Shown here one piece after another: positions 1 through 5,897 of a stretch of 8,414 nt of DNA (positions are counted from its first letter, which is position 1; the number at the start of each line of letters is the position of its first letter). The stretch spans positions 1 through 8,414 of the forward strand of contig JACCXW010000111.1 of assembly GCA_013696785.1 (NCBI GenBank), written 5' to 3'. The notes under the pieces are model-generated. The model had not been told where the DNA came from. It worked only from the letters and a program-made list of their open reading frames with translations, and did not search any database. This DNA comes from Geodermatophilaceae bacterium (GTDB lineage Bacteria; Actinomycetota; Actinomycetes; Mycobacteriales; Geodermatophilaceae). A program made the translations under genes and the position numbers.

Positions 1-244
1 CGGCACCATTGGGCACCCGATGGGCATCGGCGCCGGCGCCACGGCCAACCGCGTCGCGACCGAGATCATGATCAAGGCGCGCAACGAAGGCCGCGACTTC
101 GTCAAGGAAGGACCCGACATCCTGCGCGAGGCCGCCAAGACGTGTCCAGAGTTGTCGGTGGCGATCGACACCTGGGGCGACGTCACGTTTGACTACGCCT
201 CGACCGACGCGCCCGACGTGACGCCGACACCGACGAACGCCTGA
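1..244 (+). CDS. cbbL: RuBisCO large subunit, form I red type, C-terminal fragment
   Basis: This is the last 80 residues of ribulose-1,5-bisphosphate carboxylase/oxygenase large chain, the CO2-fixing enzyme of the Calvin cycle. The gene begins outside the window and the reading frame is open from base 2. The visible part contains GTIGHPMGIGAGATANRVA, the helix RNEGRDFVKEGPDILREAA, and the tail DTWGDVTFDYASTDAPD. These match the C-terminus of form I large subunits, especially the red-type (IC/ID) proteins. The stop is TGA at 242-244. The small-subunit gene starts 16 bases downstream and the activase gene follows, so this is a cbbLSX operon. The catalytic loops, including the CO2-carbamylated lysine, lie outside the window, so activity cannot be judged. 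Identity rests on recalled family sequence and is very likely. Confidence 0.96.
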   Translation, partial: GTIGHPMGIGAGATANRVATEIMIKARNEGRDFVKEGPDILREAAKTCPELSVAIDTWGDVTFDYASTDAPDVTPTPTNA

Positions 245-260
245 GAGGCGGAGCAGAATC

Positions 261-692
261 GTGCGAATCACCCAGGGTGCGTTCTCCTATCTGCCCGATC
301 TGACCGACGACGAGATCAAGGCGCAGCTGCAGTACTGCATCGACAACGACTGGTCGGTCGCGATCGAGTTCACCGACGATCCGCATCCCCGCAACGTGTA
401 CTGGGAGATGTGGGGGCTGCCGATGTTCGACTTGCCGGATGCGAGCGGCGTCATGCTCGAGGTGGACGCATGCCGGGACGCCTATCCGGCGCACTACGTG
501 CGGGTCTCGGCGTTCGACGCCAGGCTGACCCGGCAGACCACGGCGCTGTCCTTCCTCGTCCAGCGACCACCCGAGGAACCCGGCTTCCAGCTGGAGCGCC
601 AGGAGGGCCCTGACCGCACCATCCGCTACACCCTGCGCGGCTATGCCAGCGACCGGCCTGTCGGCCAGCGGTACGGCCGCGGCGACAGTTGA
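261..692 (+). CDS. cbbS: RuBisCO small subunit, form I red type
   Basis: This 143-residue protein is the small chain of the L8S8 RuBisCO holoenzyme in the cytoplasm. It opens with MRITQGAFSYLPDLTDDEI, followed by the conserved DDPHPRNVYWEMWGLPMFDL segment. The C-terminal extension (RQEGPDRTIRYTLRGYA near residues 113-129) is typical of red-type small subunits, whose tail forms a beta-hairpin in the central solvent channel. The start is GTG at 261; a purine-rich AGAGGCGGAGCAG stretch (244-256) supplies the ribosome binding site, and the family N-terminus aligns exactly there. The gene follows cbbL by 16 bases and its stop overlaps the TTG start of cbbX by four bases, so translation is probably coupled. 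Length is normal and no defect is visible. Confidence 0.97.
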   Translation: MRITQGAFSYLPDLTDDEIKAQLQYCIDNDWSVAIEFTDDPHPRNVYWEMWGLPMFDLPDASGVMLEVDACRDAYPAHYVRVSAFDARLTRQTTALSFLVQRPPEEPGFQLERQEGPDRTIRYTLRGYASDRPVGQRYGRGDS

Positions 693-1684
693 CGAGCCCG
701 ACCGCGGGTTTCGCCATGCGACGGCCGGGGACCGGCGACGCGGCGACACCTGACTCAGCCGACGATTCGCCGGAGGAGCCGCTGGCCGACGACGCCGTGC
801 TCGAGGTCGACACCATCCGCCGGGAATCGGACGTGGACGCGGTCCTTGACCGGCTGGACTCGGAACTGGTGGGTCTCGTCCCCGTCAAGACCCGCATCCG
901 GGAGATCGCCGCGTTGCTCCTGGTGGACCGGATGCGCTCCAAGTTCGGTCTGAGTTCGTCACGGCCCGCATTGCACATGTCCTTCACTGGCAGTCCTGGT
1001 ACGGGCAAGACCACCGTCGCGCTGCGGATGGCCGAACTGCTGCACGGCCTCGGATACCTACGTCGGGGGCACCTGGTGTCCGTCACCCGGGACGACCTGG
1101 TCGGTCAGTACATCGGGCACACCGCGCCGAAGACCAAGGAAGTGCTCAAGCGCGCCATGGGCGGCGTGCTGTTCATCGACGAGGCGTACTACCTCTACAA
1201 GGCGGACAACGAGCGGGACTACGGCGCGGAAAGCGTCGAGATCCTGCTGCAGGTGATGGAGAATCAGCGCGACGATCTCGTCGTCATCTTGGCTGGCTAC
1301 AAGGACCGGATGGATGACTTCTTCCGGTCCAATCCCGGGATGAGCTCAAGGATCGCGCATCACATCGACTTCCCCGAATACAGCATCGATGAACTGGTCG
1401 CGATCTCTGAATTGATGGCGGCCGAGCACGAGTACGTGCTGCCCTCGGACACCACTGCGGTGCTCCGCGACTACCTGGAACGGCGGATGCGGCAGCCCCG
1501 GTTCGCCAACGCGCGCAGCGTCCGCAACGCCATCGAGCGGGCTCGGCTGCGGCAGGCCAACCGGCTGGTGAGCGAACCAGGCGCGACGGTGACGAAGCAG
1601 CAGTTGCAGTCCCTGGAGCCGGCCGATTTCCTGGCCAGCCGTGTCTTCACCGACGATGCCGAAAAGCACGACGACACCGACTAG
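689..1684 (+). CDS. cbbX: Red-type RuBisCO activase, AAA+ ATPase CbbX
   Basis: CbbX is a hexameric AAA+ remodelling ATPase that removes inhibitory sugar phosphates from red-type RuBisCO by pulling on the large-subunit C-terminus. The 331-residue protein shows Walker A GSPGTGKTT (101-109), the pore loop YIGHTAPKTKE (141-151), Walker B VLFIDEA (160-166), and a SRIAHHIDFPEYS segment (220-232) with a sensor-type arginine. A helical small domain runs to about residue 315. TTG at 689 forms a four-base TTGA overlap with the cbbS stop, suggesting coupled translation; ATG at 716 is the alternative start. The first ~45 residues are acidic and low-complexity and look longer than in the proteobacterial proteins I recall. 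All key ATPase motifs are intact. The activase fits the red-type character of the neighbouring RuBisCO. Confidence 0.96.
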   Translation: MTSPTAGFAMRRPGTGDAATPDSADDSPEEPLADDAVLEVDTIRRESDVDAVLDRLDSELVGLVPVKTRIREIAALLLVDRMRSKFGLSSSRPALHMSFTGSPGTGKTTVALRMAELLHGLGYLRRGHLVSVTRDDLVGQYIGHTAPKTKEVLKRAMGGVLFIDEAYYLYKADNERDYGAESVEILLQVMENQRDDLVVILAGYKDRMDDFFRSNPGMSSRIAHHIDFPEYSIDELVAISELMAAEHEYVLPSDTTAVLRDYLERRMRQPRFANARSVRNAIERARLRQANRLVSEPGATVTKQQLQSLEPADFLASRVFTDDAEKHDDTD

Positions 1685-1872
1685 GTATCGGAATCCTCGT
1701 CAGACGGCGGCCCGTCCGGAACGGGTTCCCCGCCTGACAAGCGATCGGAGACTCGCCCACCGACAGGCGTTTGTGCGCCGCCAGAGCCCTCTTCGGCGGG
1801 TGTCAGCTGATCCGGCGATGCGTCGTCCGCACCGGCCTCATGTTCGGCGTGGGCGGCTGGCTGCTGCTGCAT
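1681..1872 (-). CDS. Small acidic low-complexity protein, unknown function
   Basis: This 63-residue ORF (MQQQPAAHAEHEAGADDAS...) is rich in Gly, Pro, Ala, Asp, Glu and Ser, and ends in the acidic DEDSDT. It has no hydrophobic core, signal peptide or membrane segment, so it is probably disordered. The case that it is real rests on its start: TTGGAGGA (1879-1886 read on the minus strand) sits just ahead of ATG at 1870-1872, one of the best ribosome binding sites in the window. It lies 29 bases downstream of the PPOX-family gene on the same strand, so the two are probably co-transcribed. Its TAG stop shares the palindrome CTAG with the cbbX stop, so the genes meet tail to tail. It does not show the Pup C-terminal motif. 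No family was recognised; compositional bias could mean a spurious ORF. Confidence 0.55.
   Translation of the reverse strand: MQQQPAAHAEHEAGADDASPDQLTPAEEGSGGAQTPVGGRVSDRLSGGEPVPDGPPSDEDSDT
1706..1734 (+). terminator. Possible hairpin terminator after cbbX
   Basis: About 22 bases past the cbbX stop, GGCGG (1706-1710) can pair with CCGCC (1730-1734), and inside it CCCGT (1711-1715) pairs with ACGGG (1721-1725) around a CCGGA loop. A four-base TTCC bulge interrupts the 3' side. No T-run follows, which is common for actinobacterial hairpin terminators. The site lies inside the convergent small ORF, so the pairing could be a chance result of its GC-rich codons. Confidence 0.3.
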
Positions 1873-1878
1873 CTATTT

Positions 1879-1886
1879 CCTCCAAG
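1879..1886 (-). promoter_or_regulatory. Strong ribosome binding site of the small acidic ORF
   Basis: On the minus strand this reads TTGGAGGA, close to a perfect match to the anti-Shine-Dalgarno sequence, with about six bases to the ATG at 1872. It is the main evidence that the downstream 63-residue ORF is translated. Confidence 0.65.
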
Positions 1887-1901
1887 GGTGGTCAGTCTGG
1901 A

Positions 1902-2324
1902 TCACTCCGTCCAGGGGCCGGCGCCGCCGACCCTGGTCGGGGTGATGTGGGTGATGAATCCCGGCGGTGGGTCCGGCATCGGTGGAAAGTCGGTGCCTGG
2001 ACCGACGTAAGTCTGGGCGAGCCGGTGCAGCAGTTCCGGCGCGCCACCCTCGGTGATGTGCGCTCGACCGTGGACGACGAGGTAGTGCCGCATTCCGATG
2101 TCGTTGCTCGTGTTCGCCTCGAAGGAGACGACCACCCGGGGGTCGTTGCGGATGTTGCGCAGCTTGCGCTGTCGGCCGTCCAGATGAGCGGCGACGAGTT
2201 CGTCACCGTCCAGCCCGACCCACACGATCGCGACCTGAGCAGACCCGTCGTCGTCCAGGGTGACGAGGTGAGCGAGGGCACCTGACTCGACGAGGCGCCG
2301 AGCCGCGTCGTTGAGCACGGCCAC
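1902..2324 (-). CDS. PPOX-fold flavin/F420-binding family protein
   Basis: This protein of about 140 residues belongs to the pyridoxamine-5'-phosphate-oxidase-like split-barrel superfamily. In actinobacteria many members are F420- or FMN-dependent reductases. The N-terminus VAVLNDAARRLVESG, then LAHLVTLDDDGSAQVAIVWVG, and the strand-helix segment RQRKLRNIRNDPRVVVSFEA (about residues 51-70) match the family's cofactor-binding half. The second half (RHYLVVHGRAHIT, then a helix and a Pro-rich stretch) fits the closing strands. The frame is open much further upstream, but similarity starts only near GTG 2324; GTG 2333 and 2318 are alternatives and none has a clear ribosome binding site. It is divergent from the VOC-like gene and probably co-transcribed with the small acidic ORF. 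Substrate and exact cofactor cannot be read from the sequence. Confidence 0.85.
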   Translation of the reverse strand: MAVLNDAARRLVESGALAHLVTLDDDGSAQVAIVWVGLDGDELVAAHLDGRQRKLRNIRNDPRVVVSFEANTSNDIGMRHYLVVHGRAHITEGGAPELLHRLAQTYVGPGTDFPPMPDPPPGFITHITPTRVGGAGPWTE

Positions 2325-2374
2325 GCCTGGCACTCTGGCACAGGCAACGCCCGGGTGCGAGCGGGGGTCCGGCT

Positions 2375-2380
2375 GGAGGA
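2375..2380 (+). promoter_or_regulatory. Ribosome binding site that sets the VOC gene start
   Basis: GGAGGA lies seven bases before GTG 2388. This favours that codon over the in-frame GTG at 2355, which would place these bases inside the coding region. Confidence 0.6.
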
Positions 2381-2387
2381 TGCGGGC

Positions 2388-2693
2388 GTGACTACCGATC
2401 ACGCGGCGTTCCCGGATCCCTCCGTCATCGTCGCTCCGCTGCTGGCAGTGTCCGACCTCTCGAACTCGCTCCACTTCTGGGTGGATCAGATCGGCGGCGA
2501 GGCGACGGTGCAGTGGGACACCTACGCCGTCGTACAGATCGGTCTCGGGCGGCTGCACCTGGCGGTGGCAACGCTGTCGCAGCGCGGTGTGCACTTCCTC
2601 GGCCCGGCCGCGGAACCCGCGTGGGGAGGCGAGGTGCGCGCCTTCGCCCTCGACCCCGACGGGCACCTGCTCGAGATCACCAGTCCCACCTAG
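2388..2693 (+). CDS. VOC/glyoxalase-like protein with apparent internal deletion
   Basis: The vicinal oxygen chelate (VOC) fold includes glyoxalases, dioxygenases and bleomycin-resistance proteins built from paired beta-alpha-beta-beta-beta units. The start of the fold is clear: VIVAPLLAVSDLSNSLHFWV (13-32), then YAVVQIGLGRLHLA (46-59). The end is also clear: SQRGVHFLGPAAEPAWGGEV (64-83) and ALDPDGHLLEIT (87-98). At about residue 59 the first unit runs straight into the helix of the second (LHLAVATLSQRG). The linker and the first strand of the second unit, usually some 25-30 residues, seem to be missing, giving 101 residues rather than the usual 115-135. The frame is preserved. The start is GTG 2388, with GGAGGA seven bases upstream. 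The gene is divergent from the PPOX gene. Substrate is unknown, and the protein may be non-functional. Confidence 0.75.
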   Translation: MTTDHAAFPDPSVIVAPLLAVSDLSNSLHFWVDQIGGEATVQWDTYAVVQIGLGRLHLAVATLSQRGVHFLGPAAEPAWGGEVRAFALDPDGHLLEITSPT

Positions 2694-2700
2694 CAGTCCA

Positions 2701-2735
2701 CGCTGAGGGTCCGGGTGCGCCGAGCGGATTCAGCG
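2701..2735. terminator. Candidate bidirectional terminator between convergent genes
   Basis: CGCTGA (2701-2706) pairs perfectly with TCAGCG (2730-2735), and TCCG (2710-2713) pairs with CGGA (2725-2728) inside it. The element fills the 36-base gap between the convergent VOC-like and CYTH-CHAD genes and includes the latter's stop codon. There is no T-run. Position and symmetry suggest a shared terminator, but the interrupted stem makes it a weak call. Confidence 0.35.
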
Positions 2736-4238
2736 TAGCCAGGCCGGCTCGTCCTGGACGGCTTGCATGACCGCGCGGTACCGGTCGTCGCCGGAGCGCC
2801 GGTCCAAGCCGTGCAGCAGGCCGAAGGAGAATCCGTTCTCGCCCGCCAGATGGGCCTGGGCACCCAGCTGACGGAGTACCTCGCGGCTGGCGGCGCCGTC
2901 CTGTTGACAGCCAAGGATCTCTTGCAGATCCTCCATCTCCGCGGCGAGTGAGTCGGCCGGAGCGCCGAAGACCGCGGCCACCGACTCAGCCGCGTACCGC
3001 GCCCGCTTGGCCGCCTTGCGGACCTCGTGCAACTGGCGGTCGACCTGCTCAGCGGACTCGGCCGATTGCGCCAGCTCCGCCGCTTGCAGAACCCGTCGAC
3101 GCGTCTTTGCGACGAGGCGTGGCAGCACCGCTGACGCCTTGCGCTTGGCCTTGCTCTCGGCGCTGAGGGCAGCGCCGTCAAGACCGTCCAGCGAGTCGAG
3201 CAACCGGAAGTAGCGTTCGCTTTTCAGCTCCGTGCGGATGGTGGCAAGCGCCGCGCGGTGGCGTTGGCGCATCTCCAGGTCGATTCGCCGGCGGACGGGA
3301 CCGAGCAGGAGTTCGGGCGGTTGCTCGGAGACGAGTCGATTCAGTCGCTCGTGGATGACCTCGGCGTCGCGGGCCTCACCGAGTACGCCGCCGAGCCACT
3401 TCAACTCCGCACGCAACGGTTCGGTGACCGCGACATCGAGCAGCGGCCGGTACGTCGCGAGCGCGCTCCGCAGCCGACGGGTGCTCACCCGCATCTTGTG
3501 TACGGCGTCGGGTTCGTTCGTGCGGGTGTACGGGTCCCAGGCCATCAGTGCGGCGCTCTGCTCGCGCAGGTGGGCGAGCGCGACGTCGCCGGCCGGCGAT
3601 TTTCTGCTCAGCTCGACGGGTTTGTGCTCCGGAGCCATCCGATCTCGCAGCACGCGGTGCAACTTGGAGGACGTCGTAGCCGGGCTGCAGCCGGCGCGGC
3701 GCAACTGTGCGCCGACCGCGTCGAGGAGTTCTCTGTCGCCGCCGACCAGTTCCACCTCCACCTCACGCCAGGTGCCCCCGTCTGCGTCCAGCGGCTTTCC
3801 GGCGACATGGTCGTCGGCCACTTCGGCCAGGACCTCGCCCTTCTCGTCGAGAAGCCGGTGGACGGTCCGCCGCGTGACCAGGCTGGCCACCGGGAGCAGT
3901 TCCTGGTCCCGGATGTGTACCCGGGCAAGGTCGGTCAGAGCTTTGGGTGGGGTCCGGACGCTGCGTCCCAGCGGACGGTGGACTTCCAGCCGCTCGTCGG
4001 CGGCCTTCGGCAGTTTCAGGTGCCAGCCGTCGTCGGCTCCGCCGGTACGCCGGCGCAGCGTCGTCGCATGGCGCAGCAGGCGGAGGTCGACGGTGTCGAA
4101 GTAGGTGGCTTCCAGGTGTTGCTCGACCGGCTGTTCCAGTGTGGCCACGCCGGGCAGATCAAGGAACTCGGGAAGCGGGAAGGTGAGGTCGGCGTCGAAC
4201 TTGCGCTCGATCTCGACGTGCCCGCCGGCCGCGCTCAT
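2730..4238 (-). CDS. CYTH-CHAD protein (triphosphate hydrolase-like plus polyphosphate-binding domain)
   Basis: This 502-residue protein has an N-terminal CYTH (triphosphate tunnel) domain, about residues 6-200, and a C-terminal CHAD helical domain, about 220-490. The CYTH signature ExExK is present as VEIERKF (8-14), followed by YFDTVDLRLLRHATTLRRR (46-64), WHLKLP and REVEVELV, so the triphosphate-binding tunnel looks intact. CHAD shows its two paired motifs: HKMRVSTRRLRSAL (247-260) with LKWLGGVLGEARDAEV (279-294), and HEVRKAAKRARYA (404-416) with LQEILGCQQDG (438-448). CYTH proteins hydrolyse inorganic or organic triphosphates; CHAD domains bind polyphosphate and can target granules. ATG 4238 overlaps the upstream Nudix stop as ATGA, the reason this start is preferred; ATG 4250 would add four residues. 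It is the last gene of the operon. Confidence 0.93.
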   Translation of the reverse strand: MSAAGGHVEIERKFDADLTFPLPEFLDLPGVATLEQPVEQHLEATYFDTVDLRLLRHATTLRRRTGGADDGWHLKLPKAADERLEVHRPLGRSVRTPPKALTDLARVHIRDQELLPVASLVTRRTVHRLLDEKGEVLAEVADDHVAGKPLDADGGTWREVEVELVGGDRELLDAVGAQLRRAGCSPATTSSKLHRVLRDRMAPEHKPVELSRKSPAGDVALAHLREQSAALMAWDPYTRTNEPDAVHKMRVSTRRLRSALATYRPLLDVAVTEPLRAELKWLGGVLGEARDAEVIHERLNRLVSEQPPELLLGPVRRRIDLEMRQRHRAALATIRTELKSERYFRLLDSLDGLDGAALSAESKAKRKASAVLPRLVAKTRRRVLQAAELAQSAESAEQVDRQLHEVRKAAKRARYAAESVAAVFGAPADSLAAEMEDLQEILGCQQDGAASREVLRQLGAQAHLAGENGFSFGLLHGLDRRSGDDRYRAVMQAVQDEPAWLR

Positions 4239-5125
4239 GCCGCCGGCCATGGGCGCTCGATCGATCTGAGCCGTCCCTCACTGATCTGCAGCACAGTCCA
4301 GCCTCCCCTCCGAAAGCGTCTGGCTGCCCGCGGCCGGGCACCGCAGCGCATCTGCAAAGAGTGCAGTACCGGCGTCACCACCGCCCCTTCGAGGCACACG
4401 GCGATCGGCATTCGGTCCGAACACAGGTCGAGGACCCGGTCGGTGACATCCTCGGCCCGCCGCTCAGAGGTCAGGTCGAGGACAGACTCCGTCTCCACGG
4501 TGGCTCGTACCGCCTCGGCGTACGGCAAGAGGGTCTGGGTGCATCGCGGCGCGGCCGAACTGGCCAGCCGCTTCACGCCGAAGCTGCCCAGTACCGGAAC
4601 CAGCGCCTCGGCCTGGGCCTGGCCGCGGCGGTCGAGGCTGCGGTCCGACCGCGGCGTACGGGAGCGGACGGCCACCGAGCCGTTGCGGATCAGGATCAGG
4701 GTCGCGAGCGCGGGAGGGAGTTCGGTGAACGCCTCCAGGACCTTGCGATCGACCGCGCGGCTGACGGTGGCCAATGCCGCGGGAACTGACAGCCAGGCCA
4801 TCTCGTCGACCTCCGCACTGGGCGCGAACCGCCCGGCGACGGCCTCCATGGCCCAATACTTGACGGTCTTGGTGGCCGCTTTGCCGTCGCCGCCCACGAC
4901 GTAGCTGTATTGCGCGATGAAGGCGCCCAGGACCGGCTCGTAGCCGGTCTCCTCGGTCACCTCGCGAGCGGCGGTGAGCAGTAGATGCTCACCTGCCTTG
5001 CGCTTGCCCTTGGGAAGCGACCAGTCGTCGTACCGTGGCCGGTGCACCAAGGCGACCTCGACGCGGCCGGCCTCCGAGCGCCACAACACGCCCCCGGCTG
5101 CGCGCACGATCGGCCGTCTACCCAT
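4235..5125 (-). CDS. MutT1-like Nudix hydrolase with degenerate histidine-phosphatase domain
   Basis: Architecture matches mycobacterial MutT1: an N-terminal Nudix domain (about 8-130) and a C-terminal histidine-phosphatase domain (about 140-290), 296 residues in all. MutT1 cleans oxidised guanine nucleotides such as 8-oxo-(d)GTP. The Nudix box is complete (G40 to Y62: GKRKAGE, then REVTEETGY). The phosphatase half is odd. The expected RHG/RHA motif reads LILIRNGSV, giving Asn148 for the catalytic His. The second His motif reads AVCLEGAVV, giving Glu246. Arg147 and the mid-domain Arg194 (APRCTQT) remain. Phosphatase activity is therefore probably lost. ATG 5125 is chosen; GTG 5137 is possible, and neither has a strong ribosome binding site. 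The gene lies 31 bases after parA and its stop overlaps the next start. In Mycobacterium tuberculosis mutT1 lies beside ppk. Confidence 0.9.
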   Translation of the reverse strand: MGRRPIVRAAGGVLWRSEAGRVEVALVHRPRYDDWSLPKGKRKAGEHLLLTAAREVTEETGYEPVLGAFIAQYSYVVGGDGKAATKTVKYWAMEAVAGRFAPSAEVDEMAWLSVPAALATVSRAVDRKVLEAFTELPPALATLILIRNGSVAVRSRTPRSDRSLDRRGQAQAEALVPVLGSFGVKRLASSAAPRCTQTLLPYAEAVRATVETESVLDLTSERRAEDVTDRVLDLCSDRMPIAVCLEGAVVTPVLHSLQMRCGARPRAARRFRRGGWTVLQISEGRLRSIERPWPAA

Positions 5126-5156
5126 CACGGGCCCCACGGGGAGTCAGGTGCGCACA

Positions 5157-5897
5157 TCACGTCCGCCGCTGCAGTTCGGCCCACAGGGCGTCGTAGCAGC
5201 GCGCGGCCGGGCTGCGCGGTGCGAAGACCGGCACCGGTGCTCGGTGCTCGGCCATCTGCTCGATCACCGAGGCCGCTGGAATGACGGTGCGGGCGATATT
5301 CGGGCGCCCGTCGGCCATCTCCTCGACGACGGTGCGATGCAACCGCTTGCGGCGGTCCACCATGGAGAAGAACGCGAGAATCGCGGGCCGCCGTCCGTCG
5401 AAGCCGGCGACGAACGTGGTCAGCTGCTCGAATGTGCGTAGCGACAACGTGGCCGGAATCAACGGCACGAGCAGAGCGTCCGCGGCCTGCATGATGTTCT
5501 CCGAGACCAGGGAAATGCTCGGCGGGCAGTCGAGGAAGACCACGTCGTACTCATCGGCCAGCGGGCGTAGCAGCCGCTCGATGCGCCGGGTCGACTTCTT
5601 CTGCGAGTCCAATTCGAGATCCATGTTGCGATAGGAGAAGTCCGCGGGCAGCAGGTCGAGGTTGTCGAAGTCGGTGGCCTTGATCGCCGCGGCAGCGGTT
5701 GTTGCTCGGCGAACGAGAGCGCGGGCGCCGCCCTTCACCTTCGGCTTGATCCGGAAGAGGAAGCTGGCCGCGCCCTGCGGGTCGAGATCACACAACAGGG
5801 TCCGTTGACCCTCCCGGGCGGCGAGGTAGGCCAGGTTGACGGCCGTGGATGTCTTTCCGACGCCGCCCTTGATGTTGTACGTCGCGACCAGCTTCAC
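5157..5897 (-). CDS. Orphan ParA/Soj-family partition ATPase
   Basis: This 246-residue ParA-family ATPase opens MKLVATYNIKGGVGKTSTA, with the deviant Walker A KGGVGKTS (10-17; signature Lys10 and catalytic Lys15), Walker A' LLCDLDPQG (34-42) and Walker B VVFLDCPPS (119-127). ParA proteins form ATP-bound dimers on the nucleoid and move chromosomes, plasmids or protein assemblies such as carboxysomes. There is no N-terminal helix-turn-helix extension, and no ParB gene is nearby. Instead it sits between two CHAD genes and a MutT1-like gene. GTG 5897 is preferred: it makes a four-base GTGA overlap with the upstream CHAD stop and has GGAG six bases ahead. TTG 5909 is an alternative. By context the cargo could be a polyphosphate granule or another CHAD-bound structure; this is inference. 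Confidence 0.93.
   Translation of the reverse strand: MKLVATYNIKGGVGKTSTAVNLAYLAAREGQRTLLCDLDPQGAASFLFRIKPKVKGGARALVRRATTAAAAIKATDFDNLDLLPADFSYRNMDLELDSQKKSTRRIERLLRPLADEYDVVFLDCPPSISLVSENIMQAADALLVPLIPATLSLRTFEQLTTFVAGFDGRRPAILAFFSMVDRRKRLHRTVVEEMADGRPNIARTVIPAASVIEQMAEHRAPVPVFAPRSPAARCYDALWAELQRRT

Noticed and set aside
1641..2285. A plus-strand 214-codon frame overlapping the end of cbbX and the PPOX gene.
   Set aside because: It is Arg-rich, overlaps two supported genes in other frames, and has no recognisable domain.
2325..2345. GCCTG / CAGGC dyad between the divergent PPOX and VOC genes as an operator.
   Set aside because: Only five paired bases with an 11-base spacer in GC-rich DNA; too weak to separate from chance.
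2325..2666. N-terminal extension of the PPOX protein up to 254 residues.
   Set aside because: The extension is the antisense of the VOC-like gene, and family similarity begins only at about VAVLND.
3258..4904. A 548-codon plus-strand open frame across the CYTH-CHAD and Nudix genes.
   Set aside because: It is antisense to two genes with clear domain motifs; its translation is low-complexity Arg/Ser/Gly-rich and matches no family, as expected of a GC-rich shadow frame.
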